Of a stretch of 64,000 nucleotides of DNA, positions 18,653-27,186 are shown one piece after another. The position numbers and the translations under genes are program-made. Location: the NCBI GenBank assembly GCA_947504725.1, contig CANNHN010000004.1, positions 1 to 64,000 on the forward strand, in the 5' to 3' direction. This stretch comes from Bacteroidota bacterium (GTDB lineage: Bacteria; Bacteroidota; Bacteroidia; 2-12-FULL-35-15). Numbering within the stretch: position 1 is the stretch's first letter; every line of letters starts with the position of its first letter. The notes beneath the pieces were generated by a model. It was given only the letters and a program-made list of their open reading frames with translations, made no database searches and was not told the origin of the DNA.

Positions 18653-20545
18653 ATGAAAAAAATTTACCTTTTAACACTTGCTGTAGTTTTGTCTGCTGGA
18701 GCTTGGGCACAAAGAAGTGTTTCAACAAACGCTGCTAATGCAGTGATGACAAAGTCTTCTGACGAAGTAGTGATATCAAATTCTACTTCTGTGAGAGCAC
18801 CTTTTGATGTTCTTTGGTCTGAAGATTTTGGAACAACAACTATCGGAGCTATTCCTGCTACATGGACAGAAGCAGGTGCAGATCTTGGTTGGAAAAAAAC
18901 AATGATTGGTTCAACTGGATGTTTTGGAACATCAACTGCTACGTTAAACTCAACAACGAAGTTGAATGGTGTTTTAATTTATGATGCAGATTCAATAAAT
19001 GAGGCACTTACTGGAGATTGTACGGGCGCTACTTACGCTCAGCGAACTGCTGAAGTTGTGAGTGGAGTAATTAATTTAACAGGGGAACCAAATGTACGTT
19101 TGACATTCCAACAATATTTTAGATTGTGTTGCTCACCAACTACTACTTTTTTAACTGTTTCTGTTAGTCCTGATGGTGGTGGAACTTGGGTTGATTATGA
19201 TGTAAAAGGAACTACTGGAATCAATAGTTATAATACGAATCCTGAATTAGTTTCTATTAACATTAGTGCTGCTGTTGGTGGATCTAGCAATGTGAAAGTG
19301 AAGTTTACTTTTGATAGTGGTTTAGGAGTTTATTTCTGGCAAATTGACGACATTCAAATTATTGAAGGTCCAGCAAATGATGTTAAATTAGAGCGTGCTT
19401 ATGCTGACTTTAGTTATACAGATGGTGGATATTACACACAAACACCTGCAGGTCAAGTTGCGCCAATTACTTTTAGAGGTGCAATTTTGAATGATGGTGG
19501 TATCGCTCAAACAACTGTAAATATGAACGTAAGTGTTACTGGTGCTGGAACATACAGCCAAAATAGTAATACTATTACTTCTATGCCTTTGTTCGCTAGA
19601 GATACATTATTAATTACAACGCCTACTTTCGATCCTTTGGCTGTTGGTACTTATAATATTGTTTATACAGTTGATCAAGTTGAAACAGACGAATTGATTG
19701 CTAACAACAGTATCACTCAAGTAATAAAAGTTTCTGATACTGTTTATGCTCGTGATAATGGTGTTATCGGAGCTGGTATTTCTTCTTCATTAAGTCCATC
19801 TGATTATGTTGGTGGTGATGTTGATGGATCAGTAATCGGTACGTTGTATGAATTTCCTGCTGCAGGTACAATTACTACTGCTTCAGCATTCGTAGCTACG
19901 TCAACTCAAAATGGTGCATCATTTGATTTTGTTTTATACAATATTGATGGTACAGGCGCTTTTGTTGAAGTTGCAAACTCTGATATTTATGTTGTTGCTG
20001 GTACAGCAGATAAAAATAAGTGGGTTACAATGCCATTTATTACACCTGGTGGACCATATCCTGTTCTTGCTGGAGAAACTTATATTATTGGTGTACGAGT
20101 ATATGGTGCTCCTGCTTTTGATTTAGATATCCTTAATGATGTATTATTAGAAGGTACTCAACCAGCGCAAACTACATTTGTGGATGCAGGTGGAACTGGT
20201 GCTTGGGGTTGGATTCAAAAAGCTCCATTCTTGCATTTAAATTTGGAAATACTTAATCTTGGTTTAAACGAAATCGATGCAGCAAATGCTGTATTGCACC
20301 AAAATATTCCTAACCCAGCGGTTGGAAATACTGCAGTGAATTTCGAAATCGTTAAAGCAAATGAAGTTTCTTTAGCACTTTATGATGTAACTGGTAAATT
20401 AATCAAATCGATTAATGCTGGACGTTTAGCTGCTGGAATGCATACAGTTTCAGTTGAAACAGCTGACGTTGATGCTGGTGTATATTTCTATACATTAACT
20501 GTAGGAGAACAAAAATTGACTAAGAAAATGACAATTATGAAATAA
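18653..20545 (+). CDS. Secreted protein with T9SS type A sorting domain (2)
   Basis: 630 aa from the ATG at 18653, where MKKIYLLTLAVVLSAGAWAQ forms a signal peptide; the longer frame from 18548 would start inside the preceding terminator. Residues about 50-240 look like a lectin/jelly-roll or MAM-type beta domain (VLWSEDFGTTTIGAIPATWTEAG ... WQIDDIQIIEGP), a pattern frequent in T9SS cargo. A CARDB-like or Ig-like part follows. The sorting domain occupies the last 80 residues (QNIPNPAVGNTAVNFE, DVTGKLIKSINAG, DAGVYFYTLTVG, KKMTIMK). It is a surface or secreted adhesin-like protein; no enzyme motif was seen. Confidence 0.82.
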   Translation: MKKIYLLTLAVVLSAGAWAQRSVSTNAANAVMTKSSDEVVISNSTSVRAPFDVLWSEDFGTTTIGAIPATWTEAGADLGWKKTMIGSTGCFGTSTATLNSTTKLNGVLIYDADSINEALTGDCTGATYAQRTAEVVSGVINLTGEPNVRLTFQQYFRLCCSPTTTFLTVSVSPDGGGTWVDYDVKGTTGINSYNTNPELVSINISAAVGGSSNVKVKFTFDSGLGVYFWQIDDIQIIEGPANDVKLERAYADFSYTDGGYYTQTPAGQVAPITFRGAILNDGGIAQTTVNMNVSVTGAGTYSQNSNTITSMPLFARDTLLITTPTFDPLAVGTYNIVYTVDQVETDELIANNSITQVIKVSDTVYARDNGVIGAGISSSLSPSDYVGGDVDGSVIGTLYEFPAAGTITTASAFVATSTQNGASFDFVLYNIDGTGAFVEVANSDIYVVAGTADKNKWVTMPFITPGGPYPVLAGETYIIGVRVYGAPAFDLDILNDVLLEGTQPAQTTFVDAGGTGAWGWIQKAPFLHLNLEILNLGLNEIDAANAVLHQNIPNPAVGNTAVNFEIVKANEVSLALYDVTGKLIKSINAGRLAAGMHTVSVETADVDAGVYFYTLTVGEQKLTKKMTIMK

Positions 20546-20558
20546 TCATTGTCTTTTC

Positions 20559-20610
20559 AAATAAATAAAAAGGGCTCTGCAAATATTTGCAGAGCCCTTT
20601 TTATTTATTT
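20559..20610. terminator. Bidirectional terminator, perfect 52-bp palindrome
   Basis: The 26-bp arms (core AAAAAGGGCTCTGCAAAT and its complement) are perfectly complementary without a mismatch. They are A-rich on the left and T-rich on the right, so they can terminate both the T9SS gene (plus) and mlaF (minus). Confidence 0.9.
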
Positions 20611-20630
20611 ACTAATTATAATTTCGTTAA

Positions 20631-21383
20631 TTATAATTTCGTCTTTAATGTTTTCATAAACTTTGTTGCGTAAACAAAATCACAAACTTCTTTATTGTCG
20701 GTTCTTAATATTTCTTCTTTGCTTCCTTGCCACCAATTATCACCTTTATAAATAAACATAATATTATCGCCAATTTCGATAACGGAATTCATATCATGTG
20801 TAATAACGATTGTTGTAATTCCGTATTCATCTGTAATTTCTTTAATCAGATTGTCAATTACAATAGATGTTTTAGGGTCTAATCCAGAATTTGGCTCATC
20901 ACAAAATAAATATTTTGGCTGAACAGCAATGGCTCTTGCAATGGCTACTCGTTTTTTCATTCCGCCACTTAGTTCGGCTGGATATAATTTATTTGCATCT
21001 GGTAAATTTACTCTTTGCAAACAAAAATTAGCTCTGTCTCTTTTTTCACTCTCGCTTAAATCGGTAAACATGGATAATGGAAATACTACATTTTCTTCCA
21101 CTGTTTTAGAGTCAAACAATGCGCCTCCTTGAAACAACATTCCAATTTCTTTGCGGATATCTTTTTTTCCTGTGAAATCTAAGTTGTAAAAATTTCTTCC
21201 ATCAAATAATACTTCACCTTCATCAATCTCATTTAATCCAACCATGCATTTTAGCAAAGTTGTTTTTCCTGAGCCACTTTCTCCAATAATCATATTGGTT
21301 TTTCCTTGCTCAAAAGTGAACGTGATATCGTTCAGCACTTTTCGTTCTGAAAATGATTTTGATATATTGTTAACTTGTATCAA
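20631..21383 (-). CDS. ABC transporter ATP-binding protein, MlaF-type
   Basis: 250 aa, cytoplasmic ATPase. Walker A GESGSGKTTLLK (about residues 34-45), Q-loop region FQGGALFDSKTV, ABC signature LSGGMKKRVAIARA (near 140), Walker B YLFCDEPNSGLD (near 161) and the switch His in VITHDMNS are all intact. GALFDSxTVxENVxFPL is typical of the MlaF/Mkl group that powers phospholipid trafficking between membranes. The start overlaps the end of the permease gene by 4 bp, so translation is probably coupled. No MCE-domain (MlaD) gene is present on either side. Confidence 0.9.
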   Translation of the reverse strand: MIQVNNISKSFSERKVLNDITFTFEQGKTNMIIGESGSGKTTLLKCMVGLNEIDEGEVLFDGRNFYNLDFTGKKDIRKEIGMLFQGGALFDSKTVEENVVFPLSMFTDLSESEKRDRANFCLQRVNLPDANKLYPAELSGGMKKRVAIARAIAVQPKYLFCDEPNSGLDPKTSIVIDNLIKEITDEYGITTIVITHDMNSVIEIGDNIMFIYKGDNWWQGSKEEILRTDNKEVCDFVYATKFMKTLKTKL

Positions 21384-22120
21384 ACTAATAAAACTTGTGT
21401 TAAAATTAAATCGAAAGCAAGAATTAAAACGCTTGTATAAACAACACCTTTGGTACTAGAGCGACCTACTTCCAAAGCGCCACCTTTGGTATAATAACCA
21501 TGGTAGGCAGGAACAGAAGCGATTAGAAAAGCAAAGACACCTGTTTTTATCAACGCATAAATAACGTTAAACGGTCTGAACTGATAAGTGATTCCGAGAA
21601 TGTATTCGAAATCAGTCACCACTCCAGCCATCAAGCCGAAAACGTAACCGCCTAGAATACCTAAGAACATGGAGAATATAATTAAAATGGGGTTGAATAG
21701 AACAGAAGCAATTATTTTAGGGACAATTAAATATCCGGCAGAGTTGATTCCCATGATCTCTAAAGCATCGATCTGCTCCGTAACACGCATTGTCCCTATC
21801 TCGGATGCAATGCTAGAGCCAATTTTACCAGCTAGGATCAAACTTACAATAGCGGGTGAAAACTCCAAAATCATTGTATCACGAACAGCAACACCAACAG
21901 CGTAAGGAGGGATAAGCGGACTTTCAAAGTTAAAGGCCGTTTGAATAGTAATAACGGCACCCATAAAAACGGAGATGATGGCAACAATTCCTAGCGATCC
22001 AACTCCAAGTGAATACATCTCTTCCATTATCCGATGGCGGTAAATGGAAAACTTTTCTGGCTTGCCGAAAGCCCGTTTCATCAGAATATAATATTGACCG
22101 AAGTGAAAAAAGATATTCAT
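21380..22120 (-). CDS. MlaE-type ABC transporter permease
   Basis: 246 aa, five or six transmembrane helices. The MlaE/YrbE pattern is clear: VGVGSLGIVAIISVFMG-like start, FESPLIPPYAVGVAVRDTMILEFSPAIVSLILAGKIGSSIASEIGTMRVTEQIDALEIMG, and a final GYYTKGGALEVGRSSTKGVVYTSV. It forms the membrane part of a lipid transporter with the downstream MlaF-type ATPase. The direction of transport cannot be told from sequence. It is divergent from a small lipoprotein gene with about 106 bp between the starts. Confidence 0.92.
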   Translation of the reverse strand: MNIFFHFGQYYILMKRAFGKPEKFSIYRHRIMEEMYSLGVGSLGIVAIISVFMGAVITIQTAFNFESPLIPPYAVGVAVRDTMILEFSPAIVSLILAGKIGSSIASEIGTMRVTEQIDALEIMGINSAGYLIVPKIIASVLFNPILIIFSMFLGILGGYVFGLMAGVVTDFEYILGITYQFRPFNVIYALIKTGVFAFLIASVPAYHGYYTKGGALEVGRSSTKGVVYTSVLILAFDLILTQVLLV

Positions 22121-22200
22121 TTGTGGCTATGCCAATTTTGAAGTTGAATGCAGGGTAAAAATAAGAATAATTGACCACAAATGATATGTTTTGTTTTTGC

Positions 22201-22208
22201 TATCTTTG
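22201..22208 (+). promoter_or_regulatory. -7 element for the small lipoprotein gene
   Basis: TATCTTTG matches TAnnTTTG and lies 18 nt before the ATG at 22227. The -33 element is not clear. Confidence 0.4.
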
Positions 22209-22226
22209 TATATCAACCTTTCGATC

Positions 22227-22376
22227 ATGCGACACGGTATCCGAACATCTTTAAAACTAATTGCAATCGTACTAGTGATTTCATTAGTCTCTAGTTGCTT
22301 TGCTACTCGTAAGAAAAACCGTTGTGGCGATTGCCCGAAATGGAAAATCGAATTCACTGATTTTCTGATTAAATAA
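22227..22376 (+). CDS. Small lipoprotein with CGDCPKW motif
   Basis: 49 aa. MRHGIRTSLKLIAIVLVISLVSSC is a lipoprotein signal with lipobox VSSC, so the mature protein would be about 26 residues anchored to a membrane by its Cys. The mature part carries a positive patch (RKKNR) and CGDCPKWK. I start at the ATG at 22227 because it directly precedes the signal; a longer frame from 22191 adds nothing typical. Similar tiny lipoproteins with a Cys-x-x-Cys-Pro motif are found in other Bacteroidota, but I know no function. It lies upstream of feoAB, which has its own promoter. Confidence 0.55.
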   Translation: MRHGIRTSLKLIAIVLVISLVSSCFATRKKNRCGDCPKWKIEFTDFLIK

Positions 22377-22417
22377 CGTTCAATTTCGTTTTAAAATACC
22401 ACCTTTTAGGTATCCGT

Positions 22418-22452
22418 TTTGCTCAATAAATGGGTTAAAATGCGTACTTTTG
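22418..22452 (+). promoter_or_regulatory. Promoter of feoAB
   Basis: TTTG at 22418-22421 and TACTTTTG at 22445-22452 are spaced by 23 nt. The -7 element ends only 9 nt before the feoA ATG, so the transcript would be nearly leaderless. No clear Fur box was seen. Confidence 0.6.
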
Positions 22453-22461
22453 CGAGTATAC

Positions 22462-22707
22462 ATGATAAAAGCGTTGAAAAATTTAGCAGAACTAAAAATA
22501 GGACAAAGTGCCATTATCGATTCGTTTACCGATCAAGATATGGCATTGAAACTATTGGAAATGGGCTGCACTCCTGGCGAAGTTGTAAAGCTCGACCGAA
22601 TTGCTCCATTAGGTGACCCGATTGCTATTTCAGTTGCTGGATATTTGCTTAGTTTAAGAAAAGCAGAAGCTTCTACAGTTCTTGTATCTCTCATTCCAGC
22701 CAGCTAA
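22462..22707 (+). CDS. feoA: Ferrous iron transport protein A (FeoA)
   Basis: 81 aa with the SH3-like FeoA fold pattern: AELKIGQSAIIDSF, LKLLEMGCTPGEVVKLDRIAPLGDPIAISVAGYLLSLRKAEASTVLV. The MGCTPG and GDPIAI turns are family signatures. It is a small cytosolic partner that supports FeoB-mediated Fe2+ uptake, probably by contacting FeoB on the inner face. The ATG at 22462 gives a normal N-terminus (MIKALKNLAELK); a TTG four codons earlier lies inside the -7 element and is unlikely. The stop is 11 bp before feoB, so they form an operon. Confidence 0.93.
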   Translation: MIKALKNLAELKIGQSAIIDSFTDQDMALKLLEMGCTPGEVVKLDRIAPLGDPIAISVAGYLLSLRKAEASTVLVSLIPAS

Positions 22708-22718
22708 CCAATTTTGTT

Positions 22719-24860
22719 GTGGAGCCAAACGCATCTTTTGTTAATTTTTCTGATAAATCAACTTTAAAAGTTGCCCTCGTTGGAAATCCTAACAGTGGAA
22801 AATCTACTTTATTTAATGCACTTACTGGCCTTCACCAAAAGACAGGAAATTTTCCAGGTGTTACAGTAGATAAAAAATCAGGATTCGCTAAATTAAGTCC
22901 AACTGTTACTGCCGAATTTATTGATTTGCCTGGAACCTATAGTTTGTATCCAAAATCGCTAGATGAACGTGTAGCCTTTGAAGTGCTTTGCAACCATCAA
23001 AATTCCAATCATCCCGATGTTACCATTATAGTTGCTGATGCCAGTAATTTAAAACGAAATTTATTTCTGGTTTCTCAAATCATTGATTTAAAAATTCCAG
23101 TGATTTTAGTCTTGAACATGATGGATATGGTGGAGAAAGATGGTGATGTGATTGATGCAATTCGGCTTTCAGAAAAACTGGGAGTAAAGGTTGTTGGAAT
23201 AAGTGCAAGAAATAATGAAGGCGTGGAGGTGTTGAAGCAGGCGTTGTTGCAACCTCTCTCTGTTCCTCAATACGATTTCATCGACATAAAAAAAATTGCT
23301 CCTGATGCAATTGAAAAAGTGAAATCTGTGATAAAGGTGAAAAGTGATTTTGCCGCTTTTCAAATTATAAATAATCTTTCTGATATTAATTATTTGCAGA
23401 ATAAAGAAACGCAAATCAAAATTACAGATGCGCTTAATACTTTAATTATTGATACCAATAAGCTTCAATCGCTCGAAAGTGTTGAACGATATAAAGTCAT
23501 CAATCGTATTGTTGAAGAATGCATCACGCATAAATCATCAATTAAAACAGAATCCTTTACTCATAAATTAGATGGTGTGTTAACACACCGCATTTGGGGC
23601 TACGCCATTTTTCTTTTGGTGTTATTTTTTATTTTTCAGACAATCTTTTTTCTAGCAGCCTTTCCAATGGAATGGATTGAAAGTTTGTTTGTTTTTATTT
23701 CTGAAGCAACAGCTAACGTTCTTCCTGCAGGAGAACTTAGCAATTTATTGGTAAACGGAATTATTGCAGGTTTGAGTGGAGTAGTAGTATTTGTTCCGCA
23801 AATTGCATTGTTGTTTGCATTCATTGCCATTTTAGAAGATACAGGTTACATGGCAAGAGTGAGTTTTATCATGGATAAACTGATGCGAAAATTTGGATTA
23901 AACGGCCGTTCGGTTATCCCATTGATAAGCGGAGTTGCCTGTGCCGTTCCCGCAATCATGAGCGCACGCACTATCAGCAGCTGGAAAGAGCGTATCATTA
24001 CTATTTTTGTAACACCGTTGATGAGTTGTTCGGCACGACTACCTGTGTATACCTTGTTGATTTCATTAGTTGTACCTCAAGATAAAAATTCTGGATTTTT
24101 TAATTATCAAGGTTTGATATTGATGGCTTTGTATCTCATTGGATTTATTGCAGCGATTGGAGCTGCATGGGTGATGAAGTGGATTTTGAAAGCAAAGGAA
24201 AAAAGTTATTTCATTATGGAATTGCCGGTATACCGCAGTCCACAATGGCGAACAGTAGGGTTGACTATTTACGATAAAGTAAAAATGTTTTTGTTTGATG
24301 CAGGGAAAATCATTGTTGCGATTTCTATCATACTTTGGTTTTTATCCTCACATGCGCCAGGAAATAAATTTGCGGAGATTGATAAAAAATATGAAGGAAA
24401 TATTTTTTGGAAAGAAACACCTGATGAGATGGGTGCAAAAGTTGAGTCTGAAAAATTAGAAGCTTCGTATGCGGGAATGCTTGGAAAATCAATAGAGCCA
24501 GCAATTAAACCTCTGGGCTTCGATTGGAAAATTGGAATTTCCTTAATCACTTCTTTTGCAGCACGTGAAGTTTTTGTTGGGACAATGGCAACAATTTACA
24601 GTGCAGGAAATACAGATAACACACAAACTATTCGTGAAAAAATGCTAGCAGAAAAAGATCCAGTAACTGGAAAAGCAAAGTATTCAATAGCAGTAGGATT
24701 TTCTTTGATGATTTTTTATGCCTTTGCCATGCAATGCATGAGTACACTTGCAGTTGTTTATCGCGAAACAAAAAGCTGGAAATGGCCAACTGTTCAGTTT
24801 TTCTTCATGGGCGCACTTGCTTATCTTTCTAGTTTTATTACCTACCAGTTATTAAAGTAG
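22719..24860 (+). CDS. feoB: Ferrous iron transporter B (FeoB)
   Basis: 713 aa, inner membrane Fe2+ transporter with an N-terminal G domain. G1 is GNPNSGKSTLFNALTG (about residues 20-35), followed by the switch GNFPGVTVD, G3 DLPGTYSLYP, G4 NMMD, and G5 ISARN. A helical spacer follows, then the membrane part with the two Gate motifs, including RKFGLNGRSVIPLISGVACAVPAIMSARTI and FAAREVFVGTMATIY. The start is GTG, 11 bp after feoA. I do not see a separate feoC. Length is close to the usual 700-750. Confidence 0.96.
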   Translation: MEPNASFVNFSDKSTLKVALVGNPNSGKSTLFNALTGLHQKTGNFPGVTVDKKSGFAKLSPTVTAEFIDLPGTYSLYPKSLDERVAFEVLCNHQNSNHPDVTIIVADASNLKRNLFLVSQIIDLKIPVILVLNMMDMVEKDGDVIDAIRLSEKLGVKVVGISARNNEGVEVLKQALLQPLSVPQYDFIDIKKIAPDAIEKVKSVIKVKSDFAAFQIINNLSDINYLQNKETQIKITDALNTLIIDTNKLQSLESVERYKVINRIVEECITHKSSIKTESFTHKLDGVLTHRIWGYAIFLLVLFFIFQTIFFLAAFPMEWIESLFVFISEATANVLPAGELSNLLVNGIIAGLSGVVVFVPQIALLFAFIAILEDTGYMARVSFIMDKLMRKFGLNGRSVIPLISGVACAVPAIMSARTISSWKERIITIFVTPLMSCSARLPVYTLLISLVVPQDKNSGFFNYQGLILMALYLIGFIAAIGAAWVMKWILKAKEKSYFIMELPVYRSPQWRTVGLTIYDKVKMFLFDAGKIIVAISIILWFLSSHAPGNKFAEIDKKYEGNIFWKETPDEMGAKVESEKLEASYAGMLGKSIEPAIKPLGFDWKIGISLITSFAAREVFVGTMATIYSAGNTDNTQTIREKMLAEKDPVTGKAKYSIAVGFSLMIFYAFAMQCMSTLAVVYRETKSWKWPTVQFFFMGALAYLSSFITYQLLK

Positions 24861-24897
24861 TTCATTGTTTTTTCTTTTTAACAATACTCTCTCGCGA

Positions 24898-24984
24898 ACG
24901 TCATCCCGTGCCCCGACACGGGATCTGCTTATTGTGTGCAGTGCTTCTAACAGGGAGATCCCGTGTCGTGGCACGGGATAACGG
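24898..24984. repeat. Dispersed palindrome (GTCATCCCGTGCC type)
   Basis: The left arm ACGTCATCCCGTGCCCCGAC (from 24898) pairs with the right arm ending CGTGGCACGGGATAACG. It lies between feoB and the SprT-like gene and may act as a transcript 3' hairpin. Confidence 0.75.
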
Positions 24985-25032
24985 TTGATAAAAAAGTAGA
25001 CTTTCAACAAATTAGATTCGTAAATTTGTTTT

Positions 25033-25692
25033 GTGAATCAGCTCGAACGCAATCAATCCATCCTTCATAAATATATTCCTGAAAATGCGGTGCCTGTTAT
25101 TTCCGAGTGGATTTATAAATTCGATTTCAAATTAAAAATTAAAAAAAGTCGTAGTTCAAAGTATGGTGATTATCGTCCTCCGTTTAGAGGAGAAAACCAT
25201 TTGATCACGATTAATTACGATATGAACAAGTATGCATTTCTGATTACACTTGTTCATGAAATTGCTCATTTGTCAACGTATAATAAACACAAAGACAATG
25301 TAAAACCGCATGGAGATGAGTGGAAGTTGCATTATAAATTATTGATGCAACAGTTTTTGATTCCAGATATTTTTCCTGTAGATGTGATAACTGCTTTGCG
25401 GAAATACATGAACAATCCAGCGGCATCCAGTTGCTCGGATACCAACCTTTTACGAATCCTCAAAAACTACGATATTCGTGAAAATACAGTTCTTTTGGAA
25501 GATATTCCAGAAGGAGCAACCTTCTCGTATAATGATAATCGTCACTTCATAAAAGGCCCTCAATCCCGAAAACGCATCAAATGTATAGATGTGAATAGCA
25601 AGGCGACCTACCTGTTTAACCCTATTACCGAAGTATTGGTAATTCATACTCCTTTGTTTGCCGAAAATAAGGCAAAAATCACCAATAATTAA
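25033..25692 (+). CDS. SprT-like zinc metallopeptidase domain protein
   Basis: 219 aa. The zinc-binding HExxH motif is seen as LVHEIAHLSTY near residue 75. It is followed by a second metal-region signature KPHGDEWKLHYKLLMQQFL, the SprT pattern H-G-xx-W. The C-terminal half lacks the four-Cys zinc ribbon of many SprT proteins. The role is inferred: the family includes proteases such as SPRTN that act on DNA-bound proteins, but bacterial members are little characterised. The start is GTG at 25033; a TAAATTTG element at 25021-25028 is so close that the mRNA would be nearly leaderless, or the real start is later. It is followed by an aminotransferase and mannose-1-phosphate guanylyltransferase. 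Confidence 0.8.
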   Translation: MNQLERNQSILHKYIPENAVPVISEWIYKFDFKLKIKKSRSSKYGDYRPPFRGENHLITINYDMNKYAFLITLVHEIAHLSTYNKHKDNVKPHGDEWKLHYKLLMQQFLIPDIFPVDVITALRKYMNNPAASSCSDTNLLRILKNYDIRENTVLLEDIPEGATFSYNDNRHFIKGPQSRKRIKCIDVNSKATYLFNPITEVLVIHTPLFAENKAKITNN

Positions 25693-25725
25693 TCAACAAA
25701 TAAGCACAAGGTATTGGGTTTTTGT

Positions 25726-25733
25726 TAAATTTG
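25726..25733 (+). promoter_or_regulatory. -7 element upstream of the aminotransferase gene
   Basis: TAAATTTG at 25726-25733. A start about 7 nt later would give a 5' leader of about 150 nt beginning inside the hairpin at 25734-25783. Confidence 0.4.
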
Positions 25734-25783
25734 TTTCAGCAAGTAATTGCATTTGTTTTTTAATGCAATTATACTTGCTGAAA
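25734..25783 (+). promoter_or_regulatory. Long hairpin at the head of the aminotransferase leader
   Basis: The arms TTTCAGCAAGTAATTGCATT (25734-25753) and 25762-25783 pair with a short bulge and a T-rich loop. It is either the transcript end of the SprT-like gene or a 5' leader structure; no T run follows the stem, so a classic terminator is less likely. Confidence 0.5.
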
Positions 25784-25888
25784 TGCCGATGCTACATATA
25801 AATAGGCTTATGCAATTAGACTATATTAGATGTGCTTTCGGTATTACAGCAAGATTTACCAATTAATAACGCTTAAAATTTTCAAAAG

Positions 25889-27181
25889 ATGAGTGCAAAT
25901 ACAATGGAAAAAAACATCGATTTAAAAGTATCTAAACTGGCTCAAAATATTATTGGGTCGGAAATTATAAAATTGGCTGCTGAGGTAAATGAAAAAATTA
26001 AGCAAGGTGAAAAAGTATATAATTTTACGATAGGTGATTTTAATCCAAAGTTGTTTCCTATTCCTGCAGAATTAAAAGCTGCAATTATTGCTGCGTATGA
26101 AGATGATCAAACAAATTATCCTGCTGCAGATGGAATGTTGGAATTGCGTCAATCGGTAGCGAAACTTTTGAAAGAACGTGGAGACTTAGATTATAAAACA
26201 GATGAGATCGTAATTGCTGGTGGAGCTCGTCCAGTTATTTATGCGATTTTTAAAGCATTAGTAGATGAGGGAGATACTGTTGTATTTCCTGTTCCTTCTT
26301 GGAACAATAATCACTATACATATTTAAACAATGCTAAGCCAGTGTTGATAGAAACAACTCCTGAAAATAAATTTATGCCAACTGCGGCTGATTTTAAACC
26401 GTATGTTGGAGTAGCAAATTTATTCGCTTTGTGCTCACCTTTAAATCCAACAGGAACAACATTTCGTAAAAAAGATTTAGAAGAAATTTGCGATATGATT
26501 TTGGTTGAAAATGATAAACGTTTAGCAGAGAATAAAAAACCTTTGTATTTGATGTACGATCAAATTTATTGGGAATTAACTTTTGGAGAAACGAAGCATT
26601 ATAATCCTGTTTCTCTTCGTCCAGCAATGAAAAATTATACCGTATTTGTGGATGGAATTTCTAAATCATTATCAGCAACAGGAGTAAGAGTTGGTTGGAG
26701 CATGGGTCCGAAAAAAATTATTGAAAAAATGAAATCCATTTTAACGCATGTTGGAGCTTGGGCTCCTAAGGCAGAACAAATGGCAACTGCAGTCTATCTG
26801 AATGATTTAAAAAACTACGAAGTATTTTTAAGTGATATCAAATCAAAGATCAACGACCGATTAGTTGGAATTTACAAAGGTTTCCAAAGTTTAAAAGCAG
26901 AAGGATTTAAAGTAGATGCTATCGCTCCGGAAGCAGCCATTTATTTAACCGTGCAGTTTGCATTGCATGGACAAACAAAAGCGGATGGAACGGTTTTGAA
27001 AACAACTCAGGATGTTACCAAATATATTTTGGATGAAGCAAAAGTTGCATTGGTACCTTTTTATGCTTTTGGTGCGTCAGATGATTCAAATTGGTATCGT
27101 TTGTCGGTTGGAACTTGCAAAGTAGAAGAAATAGAAGCAGTGATTGAAAGTTTGAGAAGTGCATTAAAAAAATTAAAATAA
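25889..27181 (+). CDS. PLP-dependent aminotransferase, class I/II (aspartate aminotransferase-like)
   Basis: 430 aa, fold-type I. Family marks: NFTIGDFNPKLFPIP near the N-terminus, a glycine-rich cofactor region GGARPVIYAIFKAL near residue 115, the Asn of SPLNPTGT near 193, the YDQIYWELTF strand, and the Schiff-base lysine in GISKSLSATGVRVGW near residue 260. The final Arg that binds the substrate carboxylate is probably in NWYRLSVGT. The natural amino donor is uncertain; aspartate, alanine or aromatic acids all fit. It is 5 bp from the guanylyltransferase gene downstream and likely co-transcribed with it. Confidence 0.88.
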   Translation: MSANTMEKNIDLKVSKLAQNIIGSEIIKLAAEVNEKIKQGEKVYNFTIGDFNPKLFPIPAELKAAIIAAYEDDQTNYPAADGMLELRQSVAKLLKERGDLDYKTDEIVIAGGARPVIYAIFKALVDEGDTVVFPVPSWNNNHYTYLNNAKPVLIETTPENKFMPTAADFKPYVGVANLFALCSPLNPTGTTFRKKDLEEICDMILVENDKRLAENKKPLYLMYDQIYWELTFGETKHYNPVSLRPAMKNYTVFVDGISKSLSATGVRVGWSMGPKKIIEKMKSILTHVGAWAPKAEQMATAVYLNDLKNYEVFLSDIKSKINDRLVGIYKGFQSLKAEGFKVDAIAPEAAIYLTVQFALHGQTKADGTVLKTTQDVTKYILDEAKVALVPFYAFGASDDSNWYRLSVGTCKVEEIEAVIESLRSALKKLK

Positions 27182-27186
27182 AATTT

